Shown here piece after piece: positions 8,826-17,627 of a stretch of 64,000 bases of DNA. This stretch comes from Comamonas sp. JUb58 (GTDB lineage: Bacteria; Pseudomonadota; Gammaproteobacteria; Burkholderiales; Burkholderiaceae_C). A program made the position numbers and the translations under genes. Under the pieces are notes generated by a model that saw nothing but the letters and a program-made list of their open reading frames with translations, was not told where the DNA came from and ran no database searches. Position 1 is the stretch's first letter; every line of letters starts with the position of its first letter. The stretch spans positions 124,001 to 188,000 of the forward strand of contig NZ_SOAL01000006.1 of assembly GCF_004364775.1 (NCBI RefSeq), in the 5' to 3' direction.

Positions 8826-9749
8826 CTACGCTAACGGTGTTGGCGAAGTTGGAACAGGTTCCTGGCTGCCACCTTCGCCCAGCAGCCATTGCCGCAGCTG
8901 CGCAAAAGCGGGAAACTGCATGCGATCGGGCCGGTAGCACAGGTAGTGACCATGCTCAACGGCGGTGCTGCCCTCGAATGGCGTGACCAGCACGCCCTCG
9001 GCCAGTTCGTCTTCGACAAGGATGAGGGGAACAAAGGCGATGCCCAGCCCACAGCGCGCCGCTTGGATCAAGGCCGAGTACTGCGCAAAGCGTGGGCCCG
9101 CGATCAGCAGTTGGTGGGTGATGCCATGGGCTGCAGCCCATTGGGACCAGGCGCCCTGGGCTTCTTCATGGTGCAGCAAGGTGTGCGATATCACGTCGGC
9201 GGGGTCCTGGATCTTGTGCAGGCCCTGCATCAGTTCGTTGGAGGCGATCACCACGAACTCGCGTCCTGCTATGTATTCGTTGACCACGCCGGCATAGTCA
9301 GCAGGGTTGTAGCGGATGGCGGCATCGACATGGGCCGGCAGGTTCTCCAGCGGCGCGAGATGGCGGCTGAAGCTGAGCGTGGCGCGCGGGTGGGCCTGGC
9401 GAAAGCGGGGCAGACGGGGAATGAGCCAGCGGGTGAAAAAGGTCGGCACGCAGCTGAGGGTCAACACATTGGTGTCTGCGCCGGCGCGTACCTCGTAGGT
9501 AGCGGTTTCGAGGCTGCGCAGGCTGCCGGTGATCTTGAGCCAGTAACTGCGGCCAACGGGCGTGAGCTCGACGCCGCGCCCCACTTTTTGCAGCAGGGCG
9601 GTGCCCAGAAAGCTTTCCAGCGAGGCAATCTGCTTGCTCACCGCGCTGGTGGTCACACACAGCGAGGAGGCGGCCAGGGTCAGGCTGGAATGGCGGGCTA
9701 CGGCGTCGAGCGCGAGCAGTTCCTGGATGGTGGGGCAGTCCCGTTTCAT
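8826..9749 (-). CDS. LysR-family transcriptional regulator divergent from the ABC operon
   Basis: A 307-residue LysR protein. The winged helix-turn-helix is at about residues 8-67 (ELLALDAVARHSSLTLAASSL, then SAVSKQIASLESFLG), followed by the effector-binding domain (from about 93). The helix-turn-helix has the GcvA-like arrangement. The gene is divergent from the ABC importer operon that starts at 9911, across a 161-base AT-rich gap, so it probably controls that operon and itself. The ligand is likely the imported compound or a derivative; this is inference from position. Confidence 0.88.
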   Translation of the reverse strand: MKRDCPTIQELLALDAVARHSSLTLAASSLCVTTSAVSKQIASLESFLGTALLQKVGRGVELTPVGRSYWLKITGSLRSLETATYEVRAGADTNVLTLSCVPTFFTRWLIPRLPRFRQAHPRATLSFSRHLAPLENLPAHVDAAIRYNPADYAGVVNEYIAGREFVVIASNELMQGLHKIQDPADVISHTLLHHEEAQGAWSQWAAAHGITHQLLIAGPRFAQYSALIQAARCGLGIAFVPLILVEDELAEGVLVTPFEGSTAVEHGHYLCYRPDRMQFPAFAQLRQWLLGEGGSQEPVPTSPTPLA

Positions 9750-9910
9750 AGTGTCAGTCAGCGGTTTTGTTGATGAAAAGTTGCGAGAACACTTTCCATT
9801 AATTCAATCATGGAGCCGCATTGTCACAGCAATGCAATACCAATATAAGGCCCGATCGCTACACTAACGTGTCTGAAAAGGAAAGTATCCGTTTTTAATT
9901 GGGAGACAAG

Positions 9911-10678
9911 ATGGTTCGTGGCATTGCCATCGTCTATGGCCTGTATCTGCTGCTGCCGATGGCCTTGTTGGCCGTAGGCAGCTTTGGGCAGAACTGGACC
10001 AACTCACTGCTGCCCTCCGGCTTTACCGGCCAGTGGTACATGCAGCTGTGGACCGACCCGTCGTTCCGCAAGGGCTTCATCTCCAGCCTGGTGGTGGCGC
10101 TGTCCACCTGCGCGATCAACGCGGTGCTGGCGCTGCCGCTGGCCTATTCCCTGCACCAGGGTGCAACGCGTGGCCGCGCCTTTGCAGCCCGCATCGTGAG
10201 CGCCATGCCGGTGGCGGTGCCCGCCATCACGCTGGGCTTCGGCTACATGATTGTCTTCAACACCGACACCTTGCCCTGGCTGGGCAGCACACCGCTGCTG
10301 ATCGCCGCGCATGTGATTGCAACCCTGCCTTATCTCACCAACACCTTGCTGACCGACCTGCGCCACCTCGGCATCGAGCGGCTGGAGCAGGCGGCCGCCA
10401 CCTTGGGGGCCGGCGAATGGCAGCGCTTCAGCGGCATCGTGCTGCCGAGCCTGCGCCAGAGCATGCTATCCGGGCTGGTGATGGTGGCGGCGCTATCGAT
10501 CGGGGAGTTCAACCTCTCCAATCTGCTGGTCGGTTTCCAGAACCGCACCTATCCGGTGGTGCTGCTGCAGGCCTTCTATGGCGCAACCGGCTTTGCCTGC
10601 GCGGCCACGGTGATCCTGCTGCTGCTGGCCAGCCTGGCCGCACTGCTGTCTTCTTCTCTTTTGCGTAAATCCCCATGA
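9911..10678 (+). CDS. ABC transporter permease (MetI-like), first gene of importer operon
   Basis: A 255-residue inner-membrane protein with about six hydrophobic helices and the coupling motif EQAAATLGAGEWQRFSGIVLP (about 162-182), the EAA loop of binding-protein-dependent permeases. GGGAG at 9901-9905 places the start at ATG 9911 rather than TTG 9899. The stop overlaps the next gene's start (ATGA at 10675-10678). It pairs with the second permease at 12844; having the two permeases split around the ATPase and binding protein is less common than adjacent permeases. Relatives transport iron, spermidine, thiamine or aminoethylphosphonate. Confidence 0.88.
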   Translation: MVRGIAIVYGLYLLLPMALLAVGSFGQNWTNSLLPSGFTGQWYMQLWTDPSFRKGFISSLVVALSTCAINAVLALPLAYSLHQGATRGRAFAARIVSAMPVAVPAITLGFGYMIVFNTDTLPWLGSTPLLIAAHVIATLPYLTNTLLTDLRHLGIERLEQAAATLGAGEWQRFSGIVLPSLRQSMLSGLVMVAALSIGEFNLSNLLVGFQNRTYPVVLLQAFYGATGFACAATVILLLLASLAALLSSSLLRKSP

Positions 10679-11703
10679 GCCTGACTTTCCAGAACGTCAG
10701 TTACCGCTACCCCGGCAGCCAGCAAGGGCTGCACGAGGTGTCCTTCGACATTGGCCAGGGCGAGCTGGTGGCGGTGATCGGCCCCAGTGGCTCGGGCAAG
10801 TCCACCTTGCTCAAGCTGGTTGCGGGGCTGGAGACCGGCTACCAGGGCCGCATCGCACTGGCTGGCCAGGACATGGCGGGCACGCCGGTGCACCAGCGCG
10901 GTATTGGCATGGTGTTCCAGAGCTATGCGCTGTTTCCGCACCTGTCGGTGCGGGACAACGTGGCCTACGGGCTGGCGCTGCGCAAGATGCCAGCCGCACA
11001 GCGCCATGTCCGGGCAGCAGAGCTGCTCGAAGTGGTGGGCCTCTCGGATTTTGCGCAGCGCGGTGTGCAGCAGCTCTCTGGCGGGCAGCAGCAGCGGGTG
11101 GCGCTGGCGCGTGCGCTGGCCATCGATCCGCGTGCGCTGCTGCTGGACGAGCCGTTGTCTGCGCTGGATGCCAGCGTACGCGGCCATCTGCGCGACCAGG
11201 TCCGTGCACTGCAACAGCAGTTTGGTGCCACGACCTTGCTGGTCACCCACGACCAGGAAGAGGCGCTGGCCATGGCCGACCGCGTGGCGGTGCTCAAGGA
11301 AGGGCGGCTGCTGCAGATCGCCACGCCCAAGGACATCTACGAAATGCCGAACTGCCGCGCCGTGGCGGAGTTCGTCGGGCTCTCCACCATTTTGGAAGGG
11401 CAGGTGGCCTCCAGCGGCCGCGTGGACTTTGGCTTTGCCGAGCTGTCCGTGCCCACCGGCAGCTATCGCCCCGGGCAGAAGGTGCATGCGCTGATCCGCC
11501 CCGAGCACGTCGAGCCAGACCCGCAGCCCGGGCAGACCAATACGTTGCAGGGGCGTCCGGGCGCCTGCCGCTATCTGGGATCGCTCACGCGCTATGACTT
11601 TGCAGTGGAGGGCGCACCCCGCGCTTTCCTGGCCGAGGGCCGGCAGCCGGCAGGCCGGGCCATTGCCATCGCACCCGAGCACATTCGCCTGCTGGATGCC
11701 TAA
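10675..11703 (+). CDS. ABC transporter ATP-binding protein with TOBE domain
   Basis: A 342-residue ATPase of the PotA/FbpC type. Visible motifs are Walker A GPSGSGKST (about 36-44), Q-loop VFQSYALFPHLS, signature LSGGQQQRVALARAL (about 131-145), Walker B LLLDEP and the switch His in LLVTHDQEEAL. The C-terminal third (about 245-342) is a TOBE-like regulatory domain containing HALIRPEHVE. It overlaps the upstream permease by 4 bases, and the binding-protein gene follows 61 bases later. It energises the importer formed by the two permeases in this operon. Confidence 0.92.
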   Translation: MSLTFQNVSYRYPGSQQGLHEVSFDIGQGELVAVIGPSGSGKSTLLKLVAGLETGYQGRIALAGQDMAGTPVHQRGIGMVFQSYALFPHLSVRDNVAYGLALRKMPAAQRHVRAAELLEVVGLSDFAQRGVQQLSGGQQQRVALARALAIDPRALLLDEPLSALDASVRGHLRDQVRALQQQFGATTLLVTHDQEEALAMADRVAVLKEGRLLQIATPKDIYEMPNCRAVAEFVGLSTILEGQVASSGRVDFGFAELSVPTGSYRPGQKVHALIRPEHVEPDPQPGQTNTLQGRPGACRYLGSLTRYDFAVEGAPRAFLAEGRQPAGRAIAIAPEHIRLLDA

Positions 11704-11764
11704 GCACCGCACATCCGTTCAACACCACACCGACACCGTACTTTTTCAACGAAGGAACACCGCT

Positions 11765-12847
11765 ATGCAACGCCGACATCTCATCCAAGCCGCTGCTGCT
11801 TTGCCCCTGGCAGCCCTGGTCCAGCGCACATCCTGGGCACAAGGGGGGGCGGAGCTCTATGCCGGAGAAAAAGAACTCTACGAGCTGGCCAAAAAAGAAG
11901 GTTTCTGCGTGTCCTTCGACACCGGCCCGGAATGGGCCAATTGGAAGGCCTTGTTCGCCGAGTTCAAGAAGCGCTACCCCGATGTTGAGCTGAGCTACAA
12001 CGACCTGGGATCGGCCGCCACCGTGGTCGCACTGGAGAAGATGCGCCGCCGCCCCCAGGCAGACACCGCGTACTACTTTGCGGCCTCGGCCGTCGATGCC
12101 GCGAAGAAGGATGTGGTGGCGCCGTTCAAGCCCATCCACTTCGACAAGCTGCCCGAGGTGTTCCGCGAGGCGGAAGGGCGCTGGTTCACCATCCATACCT
12201 TGAACATCGCCTTCCTGGTGAACAAGAAGCTGGTCAAGAATGTGCCCACCGGCTGGGCCGACCTGCTCAAGCCCGAGTACAAGAACAGCGTGACCTACCT
12301 GGACCCGCGCAGTGCCGGTGTGGGCCAAGTGCTGACCTTGGCCGCAGCCTATGGCAACGGTGGCAGCGTGGACAACGTCAAGCCCGGCACGGACTACCTG
12401 GGCAAACTGCATGCCGCCGGCAATGTGCAGCGCGTGGAGGGCACCACCCCCTATGCCAAGTTCATCAAGGGCGAGATCCCCATCTGGATCGGCTACGAGA
12501 ACGATGGCCTCAAGGCCAAGCATAGCGATGGCATGGGCGATGCCTGCGAGGTCGTCATCCCCAAGGAAGCCAGCGTGGCTGCACCGTATGCCATCAGCCT
12601 GGTGAAGGGCGGCCCCAACCCGAACGCCGGCAAGCTGTGGCTGAACTTCATCATGAGCGAGGCCGGCCAGCAGCTGTTTGCCAAGGGCTTTGTGCGTCCT
12701 GCGGTGCCAGGCGTCAAGTTGCCCGACGATGTGGCCAGCAAGCTGCCGGCGGCAGCGCAGATCCGTCCGCTCGATGTCATCAAGGCCTCGGCCAAGAAGG
12801 CAGAGATCGACCAGCTCTGGGCGCAGGCCACGCTGGGACGCTCATGA
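11765..12847 (+). CDS. Periplasmic binding protein of the ABC importer (iron/spermidine/AEP type)
   Basis: A 360-residue type-2 periplasmic binding protein (bacterial extracellular solute-binding family 1 fold). The ATG at 11765 gives a signal peptide with cleavage expected near TSWA-QGG (about residue 23). The mature protein begins ELYAGEKELYELAKKEGF and has the family hallmark LNIAFLVNKKLVKNVPTGWADLLKPEYKN. Relatives bind ferric iron, thiamine, spermidine/putrescine or 2-aminoethylphosphonate; I cannot tell which. It overlaps the second permease gene by 4 bases (ATGA). Confidence 0.87.
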   Translation: MQRRHLIQAAAALPLAALVQRTSWAQGGAELYAGEKELYELAKKEGFCVSFDTGPEWANWKALFAEFKKRYPDVELSYNDLGSAATVVALEKMRRRPQADTAYYFAASAVDAAKKDVVAPFKPIHFDKLPEVFREAEGRWFTIHTLNIAFLVNKKLVKNVPTGWADLLKPEYKNSVTYLDPRSAGVGQVLTLAAAYGNGGSVDNVKPGTDYLGKLHAAGNVQRVEGTTPYAKFIKGEIPIWIGYENDGLKAKHSDGMGDACEVVIPKEASVAAPYAISLVKGGPNPNAGKLWLNFIMSEAGQQLFAKGFVRPAVPGVKLPDDVASKLPAAAQIRPLDVIKASAKKAEIDQLWAQATLGRS

Positions 12848-13674
12848 GCGGTTGGATCCGCCGTTTCGGCGCCTGGCCTGCCTGGTGCTTCATGGCGCTG
12901 TTCTTTGTGCTGCCCCTGGCATCGCTGGTGCCCGAGGCCATGACGGACGGCGGCAGCGCCTTTGCCCGCTTGTGGAGCAATCCACTGCTGGGCCGGGCCG
13001 TGCTGAACACCTTGGTGCTGGGCCTGACCGCCGGTGCTGTCTCTGGCCTGGTCGGCACGGTGATCGCCATTGAGCTGGGGCGCCAACCGCTGCAGCGCCG
13101 CCGCTGGATGATGACCTTGCTAGGACTGCCGCTGGCCTTCTCGGGCTTGGTGATCGCCTATGGCTTCATCCTGGCCTTTGGGCGCTCGGGCTTTGTCACA
13201 CAGCTGCTGGTGGCGCTGGGCTTTGACGGCGCTGCCGTGGGCAGCTGGATCTATGGCACGGTCGGCCTGGGCTGCGCCTATGCCTACTACCTTGTGCCCC
13301 GCGTGGCGCTGTCGCTCTACCCGGTGTTTGCCAACCTCGACCTGCGGCCCATGCTGGCGGCGCGTACCTTGGGCGCCACGCGCTGGCGCGCGTTCCGCGA
13401 CACGGTGGTGGCCGAGGTGGCGCCATCGGTGGTGTCCAACGCCTGCCTGGTGGCTGCCATTGCGATGGGCACCTACGGCACGGCACTGGCGCTGGTGGGG
13501 ACACAGCTGAACATTCTTCCGCTGATGCTGTTTGCACAGGTCAGCGATGGCGGATCGGACCTGAGCGTCGCATCCGCCTTGTCATTGCTTTTGATGGCGC
13601 TGTGCGTCATCGTCATGGGATTGGGAGACGCGATTGCACGCCAACGTGAACAACATGCAGCAGGATCACATTGA
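12844..13674 (+). CDS. ABC transporter permease (MetI-like), second permease of importer operon
   Basis: A 276-residue inner-membrane protein with about six transmembrane segments. The EAA-type coupling loop is MLAARTLGATRWRAFRDTVV (about 170-189). It is translationally coupled to the binding protein by a 4-base overlap. Its 3' end overlaps the start of the next gene in another frame. It completes the heterodimeric channel with the permease at 9911. Confidence 0.88.
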   Translation: MSGWIRRFGAWPAWCFMALFFVLPLASLVPEAMTDGGSAFARLWSNPLLGRAVLNTLVLGLTAGAVSGLVGTVIAIELGRQPLQRRRWMMTLLGLPLAFSGLVIAYGFILAFGRSGFVTQLLVALGFDGAAVGSWIYGTVGLGCAYAYYLVPRVALSLYPVFANLDLRPMLAARTLGATRWRAFRDTVVAEVAPSVVSNACLVAAIAMGTYGTALALVGTQLNILPLMLFAQVSDGGSDLSVASALSLLLMALCVIVMGLGDAIARQREQHAAGSH

Positions 13675-14218
13675 GGCCCTGGGCTTGCCGCCCGGGCTGA
13701 CCGAGGCGCTGCGGCGGCTGGCCCAGCGCCAAGCCAGCCCGGCGCGCCACCGTCGGCCGGTCGGGGTGATCGGCCCGGGTGATGCCGATGGCCAGGTCTA
13801 CGCCGATGCACGCCTGATCGCCCGCGCGCTGGCCGCTGCCGGCATGGCGATTGTGTGCGGGGGGCGTGGCGGTGTGATGGCTGCCGCCTCGCAAGGCGCT
13901 ACCGAAGTGGGCGGGGTCGCCATCGGCATTCTGCCCGAGGAGGACGAGCGCAATGCGAATCCCTATCTCAGCGTGGCCTTGCCCACGGGCATCGGCGAAA
14001 TGCGCAATGCCCTGATTGCGCGCAGCGCCCTGTGCCTGGTCGCCGTGGGCTACAACATGGGAACGCTCTCCGAGATGGCCCTGGGCCTGAAGTGGGAGCG
14101 CCCGGTGTTCGTGCTGCACGGCGAGCTGTCCTTGCCCGGCGCGGTGGAGGTGGCAGATGTGCAGCAGATGCTGGGCTGCGTCGTGGACTGCCTGTTGGGC
14201 GATGCTGCGTCTGCCTGA
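13634..14218 (+). CDS. LOG-family / TIGR00725-like nucleotide-binding Rossmann protein
   Basis: A protein of up to 194 residues with a LOG/DprA-like Rossmann fold. Visible motifs are PVGVIGPGDADGQ at the N-terminus, IVCGGRGGVMAAASQGA (the GGRGG(I/V)M(E/A) loop), GILPEEDERNANPY and GYNMGTLSEMALGLKW. Relatives include the cytokinin-activating LOG phosphoribohydrolases and the TIGR00725 family of unknown function. The start is uncertain: TTG at 13634 has GGGAG at 13623-13627, while ATG 13655 has no such site. The gene starts inside the permease gene, so it belongs to the ABC operon, which suggests it acts on a nucleotide-like or signalling compound. That link is inference. Confidence 0.75.
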   Translation: MHANVNNMQQDHIEALGLPPGLTEALRRLAQRQASPARHRRPVGVIGPGDADGQVYADARLIARALAAAGMAIVCGGRGGVMAAASQGATEVGGVAIGILPEEDERNANPYLSVALPTGIGEMRNALIARSALCLVAVGYNMGTLSEMALGLKWERPVFVLHGELSLPGAVEVADVQQMLGCVVDCLLGDAASA

Positions 14219-14257
14219 ATGCCGGGCTGAACGCCGCCAATGTGGCCGGGAGGGCGC

Positions 14258-15214
14258 CTACCCCTCCCGGTGCAAGAACTGCTTTCTATAGCTCGCCGGC
14301 GAAATCGAAAACATCCGCCTGAACTGCAGGCGAAATGACACGGTGGAACCAAAACCTGCCGTCTCTGCCACCTGGTCGATGGAGCCATCGCCGCGTTCCA
14401 GCAGGCGCTGTGCGACGGCCAGGCGTTGGTGCAGCAGCCATTGCACGATGGTGGCGCCGGTCTTGCGCTTGAAATGGCGGCTGAAGTTGCGCGGGCTCAT
14501 ATGGGCCTTCTGGGCCAGTTGCTCGACATTGATGGGCTCGTTGAGGTGGGCCATGGCCCAGTCCAGTGCGGCGGAGACGGCATCCGGGCGCTCGGTTTCG
14601 GACAGCGGCATCTCGATGTACTGCGACTGGTTGCCGTGGCGGTGCGGCGCAACGACCAGGCGGCGTGCCACGCGGTTGGCGATTTCTGCGCCATGGTCCA
14701 GGCGGATCAGGTGCAGGCAGCAGTCAATGGCGGCAGCCGTGCCGGCCGAGGTGGTGATATTGCCGTCGTCGGTGTAGAGCGCATGGCGGTCCAGCTTGAC
14801 GTCGGGGTGGTCCTTGGCGAAATCATCGGCCCAGGCCCAGTGCGTGGAGGCCGAGCGGCCTTGCAGCAGCCCGGCCTGGGCCAGCACAAAGGTGCCCAGA
14901 CACAGGCCTACGACGCGCGCGCCGCGCGCATGCGCCTGCTGCAGCGCGACCAGCATGGCGGCAGAGGGCAGCGCCTCGGGTGAACTCCAGGACGGAATGA
15001 TGACCGTATCGGCCTGCTCCAGCGCTGCCAGGTCGTGCTCGACCTGAATCGCGAATCCGGACAGCGTGGACACAGCGCCAGGGCGCTCAGCGCAGACCTG
15101 GAGCGCATAGCGCGGTGCGCCCAGACGCAGCAAATCGTCCCCAAACACGATGCAGGGGACGGACAAATGGAAGGGGCTGATCCCGTCGTAGGCAATAACA
15201 GCGATCGTGTGCAT
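14258..15214 (-). CDS. GlxA/FtrA-type AraC-family transcriptional regulator
   Basis: A 318-residue regulator with an N-terminal DJ-1/PfpI-like domain (about 1-190; nucleophile-elbow segment VVGLCLGTFVLAQAGLL) and a C-terminal AraC DNA-binding domain (about 210-315) with two helix-turn-helix units (VEQLAQKAHMSPRNFSRHFK and IDQVAETAGFGSTVSFRLQF). The type includes GlxA, FtrA and GbdR-like regulators of amine or nitrogen metabolism. It is convergent with the ABC operon; its own target may be the cupin gene, which is divergent across a gap of about 165 bases. Inducer unknown. Confidence 0.87.
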   Translation of the reverse strand: MHTIAVIAYDGISPFHLSVPCIVFGDDLLRLGAPRYALQVCAERPGAVSTLSGFAIQVEHDLAALEQADTVIIPSWSSPEALPSAAMLVALQQAHARGARVVGLCLGTFVLAQAGLLQGRSASTHWAWADDFAKDHPDVKLDRHALYTDDGNITTSAGTAAAIDCCLHLIRLDHGAEIANRVARRLVVAPHRHGNQSQYIEMPLSETERPDAVSAALDWAMAHLNEPINVEQLAQKAHMSPRNFSRHFKRKTGATIVQWLLHQRLAVAQRLLERGDGSIDQVAETAGFGSTVSFRLQFRRMFSISPASYRKQFLHREG

Positions 15215-15380
15215 GGCGTTGAATCGGTGGATTTGGCCGGATCTTAGCGCAACTTGTCTATTTGGCTACTTTTGCATTTTGGGGGAATAAACAGAATAGA
15301 GCCATCGATTCAGGCCAACGCGAAATCCTAAAAGCCTTAATCGAGGAAGTTATTCAATCTTTTAATGCAAGGAGTTAATG

Positions 15381-15803
15381 ATGAAGTTTTCCATCGCTGC
15401 CGCCGTTCTGGCCACCTCTTCGTTGATCGCCTGCGCGGCTGGCGCTGCGGATGGTCTGGTCTCGGTTCCGGTGTCCCAGCTCAAGTGGACCGAACTGACC
15501 GGTTCGAACGGCATCATGTATGCCAATGTGCGTGGCAGTCTGACGGGCAACGGCCCCTACGAGGCCTTTGTGCTATTCCCCGCAGGCCGTGACAACCCCA
15601 CCCACCACCATACCAAGTCGCTGCCTACCGTGGTGGTGCAAGGCACGTTCTATGCGGTGATTGATGGCAAGCGCACCGAATACCCTGCGGGTTCTTTCTA
15701 CGATTTGCCCGCGGGCCTGGTCCATGAAAGCGGTTGCGTGGCGGGTATGAACTGCCTGCTGTTCCAATACCAAAGCGGTGGTTTTGATTTGGTGACTAAA
15801 TAA
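15381..15803 (+). CDS. Secreted small cupin-domain protein
   Basis: A 140-residue protein with a signal peptide (MKFSIAAAVLATSSLIACAAGA, cleavage near AGA-ADG) and a single cupin barrel. The metal-site motif is NPTHHHTKSLPT around residue 75, and the second cupin motif is YPAGSFYDLPAGLVHESGC. AAGGAG at 15369-15374 fits ATG 15381 best; ATG 15378 is directly in front. A Cys within the leader raises the possibility of a lipoprotein, but the surrounding residues are a poor lipobox. The role is unknown. A bidirectional terminator follows 60 bases downstream. Confidence 0.8.
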   Translation: MKFSIAAAVLATSSLIACAAGAADGLVSVPVSQLKWTELTGSNGIMYANVRGSLTGNGPYEAFVLFPAGRDNPTHHHTKSLPTVVVQGTFYAVIDGKRTEYPAGSFYDLPAGLVHESGCVAGMNCLLFQYQSGGFDLVTK

Positions 15804-15862
15804 TATATTTCCACTGATGGATGATTTACTGCCCTGGCAGTGCGTCCATCGCGTTGGGACAT

Positions 15863-15893
15863 AAAAAATGGCAGCCTAGGCTGCCATTTTTTT
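15863..15893. terminator. Bidirectional terminator between the cupin gene and yggX
   Basis: A palindrome TGGCAGCC TA GGCTGCCA (15869-15886) is flanked by six A on the left and seven T on the right, so it can stop transcription from both convergent genes. Confidence 0.88.
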
Positions 15894-15937
15894 GTGCCTG
15901 GAACTTGTCCCGGGCTTGTACTTTTATAAGTCTGGAA

Positions 15938-16213
15938 TCAATCCGCCGTAGGTGGCACGTAGCCGGCGGCGGCATCGGCGCCTTCGCCGAAGAAATGGTT
16001 TTCCATCTGGCGCGCCAGGTACTGGCGGGCCCGCTGATCGGCCAGATTCAGGCGGTTTTCGTTGACCAGCATGGTCTGGTGCTTGAGCCAGCCAGCCCAG
16101 GCTTCCTTGCTGACGTTTTCCCAGAGGCGCTTGCCCAGCTCACCAGGGTAGGGGGGAAAGTCGAGGCCCTCGGCTTCTTTGTGCAGTTTGACGCAGTTGA
16201 CCATACGTGCCAT
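15938..16213 (-). CDS. yggX: YggX, probable Fe(2+)-trafficking protein
   Basis: A 91-residue protein that matches YggX over its full length: [21 protein letters not shown] at the N-terminus with the conserved Cys7, then [21 protein letters not shown] and the [12 protein letters not shown] segment. Family length is about 90 residues. In enterobacteria YggX protects iron-sulfur proteins from oxidative damage and influences iron handling. It is a cytosolic single gene, convergent with the cupin gene. Confidence 0.95.
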   Translation of the reverse strand: MARMVNCVKLHKEAEGLDFPPYPGELGKRLWENVSKEAWAGWLKHQTMLVNENRLNLADQRARQYLARQMENHFFGEGADAAAGYVPPTAD

Positions 16214-16518
16214 GGGAGATGCTTCCTTCGTTGGGTTGACGCTGTTGCACTGGCAGGGTGCTCGCCCGATGCTGCCGCAGTCTGCTGGCGCTTGCCAAGC
16301 TGTGCCTGCTTTGTCCGCACCACCAACCAGGGTTTGGGTGCGGGTGAGCCTCCTGCCTTGCCAGCCCCGAAACCGGGCCCGGCGATGCGTTTTCGCGTCT
16401 TGTTAATAAGTTTCAGTCATAAAAAACTGAATTAATAGTAGTTTGAGTTTTTATGGCTGCGTTTCAGAATGTGTTCAGGCCTCTAGCCCTACGACTTTTG
16501 CCATTCTGAAAGTGTTCC
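16214..16518. other. 305-base intergenic region between yggX and the sulfate-binding protein gene
   Basis: The right part is AT-rich. It has an inverted repeat TTCAGT-8-ACTGAA (16412-16417 and 16426-16431) and a candidate promoter, TTGAGT at 16443-16448 and CAGAAT at 16465-16470 with 16 bases between. The inverted repeat could be a regulator site; CysB-type proteins bind AT-rich dyads upstream of sulfur genes. No gene is visible. Confidence 0.45.
16443..16470 (+). promoter_or_regulatory. Candidate promoter of the sulfate-binding protein gene
   Basis: TTGAGT (16443-16448), a 16-base spacer and CAGAAT (16465-16470) lie 48 bases upstream of the start codon, just after an inverted repeat that could bind the CysB-like regulator encoded downstream. 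Confidence 0.4.
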
Positions 16519-17565
16519 ATGCAACAACGCCGCCACTTTATCAAGTTTCCGATAGCCGCAGCCGCAGTCGCGTCTCTGATGGCGCTTGCGCCTGCCGTTT
16601 TTAGCGGCGCAGCCCATGCCCAGGCACCCGCCCCAGTGACCTTGCTCAATGTGTCCTATGACCCGACCCGTGAGCTCTACAACCAGTTCAACCAGGCTTT
16701 TGCCAAGCACTGGAAGGACACGACCGGCCAGACCGTGACCATCAAGCAGTCGCATGGCGGCTCGGGCAAGCAGGCGCGCGCCATCATTGACGGCATTGAA
16801 GCCGATGTGGCCACCCTTGCACTGGCCGGTGACATCGATGCACTGAACAAGCACGGCCAGCTGGTGCCGGCCGATTGGCAAAAGCGCCTGCCGCTCAACA
16901 GCGCGCCTTACACCTCGACCATTGTGTTCCTGGTCAAGAAGGGCAACCCCAAGGGCATCAAGGACTGGGGCGATCTGATCAAGCCCGATGTGAAGGTGAT
17001 CACCCCCAACCCCAAAACCAGCGGCGGCGCACGCTGGAACTACCTGGCTGCCTGGGAATTTGGCAAACGCACCTACGGCGGTGAAGCCGGTGCCAAGGAC
17101 TACATCAGCAAGCTGTTCAAGAATGTGCCGATTCTCGATACCGGCGCGCGCGGCTCGACCGTGACCTTTGTGCAGCGCGGCCAGGGCGATGTGCTGCTGG
17201 CCTGGGAGAACGAGGCCTACCTGGCGCTGAAGGAATTTGGCCCCGAGAAGTTCGAGATCGTGACGCCTTCGCTGTCGATCCTGGCCGAGCCCACTGTGAC
17301 CGTGGTGGACAAGGTGGTGGACAAGCGCGGCACCCGCAAGATTGCCGATGCCTACCTGCAGTACCTGTACTCGGATGAAGGCCAGGACATTGCCGGCCGC
17401 AACTTCTACCGCCCCACGGCCGAAGCAGCCAAGGCCAAGTACGCCAGCCAGTTCGCTACTCTGAAGCTCTTCACCATCGACGAAGCCTTTGGTGGCTGGA
17501 CCAAGGCAGATGCTGCGCACTTTGCCGATGGCGGCAGCTTTGACCAGATCTACACCAAGAAATAA
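16519..17565 (+). CDS. sbp: Sulfate/thiosulfate ABC transporter periplasmic binding protein
   Basis: A 348-residue Sbp/CysP-type protein. The signal peptide ends near AHA-QAPAP (about residue 35). The mature protein begins [22 protein letters not shown], the classical start of Sbp/CysP, and has [13 protein letters not shown] (about residue 75), where the family binds the sulfate oxyanion. [16 protein letters not shown] and [25 protein letters not shown] complete the match. The transporter's permease and ATPase genes (cysT, cysW, cysA) are not next to it. The CysB-like regulator follows 62 bases downstream. Confidence 0.92.
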   Translation: MQQRRHFIKFPIAAAAVASLMALAPAVFSGAAHAQAPAPVTLLNVSYDPTRELYNQFNQAFAKHWKDTTGQTVTIKQSHGGSGKQARAIIDGIEADVATLALAGDIDALNKHGQLVPADWQKRLPLNSAPYTSTIVFLVKKGNPKGIKDWGDLIKPDVKVITPNPKTSGGARWNYLAAWEFGKRTYGGEAGAKDYISKLFKNVPILDTGARGSTVTFVQRGQGDVLLAWENEAYLALKEFGPEKFEIVTPSLSILAEPTVTVVDKVVDKRGTRKIADAYLQYLYSDEGQDIAGRNFYRPTAEAAKAKYASQFATLKLFTIDEAFGGWTKADAAHFADGGSFDQIYTKK

Positions 17566-17577
17566 GCAAGGACGCTG

Positions 17578-17610
17578 AACAAGCCGCCGGGTAACCCCTG
17601 GCGGCTTGTT
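17578..17610 (+). terminator. Hairpin between sbp and the CysB-like gene
   Basis: A perfect 11-bp stem AACAAGCCGCC / GGCGGCTTGTT (17578-17588 and 17600-17610) with an 11-base loop begins 12 bases after the sbp stop. Only two T end the stem, then CCC, so termination may be partial. It may mainly stabilise the sbp mRNA or reduce read-through into the regulator. Confidence 0.5.
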
Positions 17611-17627
17611 CCCAAAAGGTGAATGTT

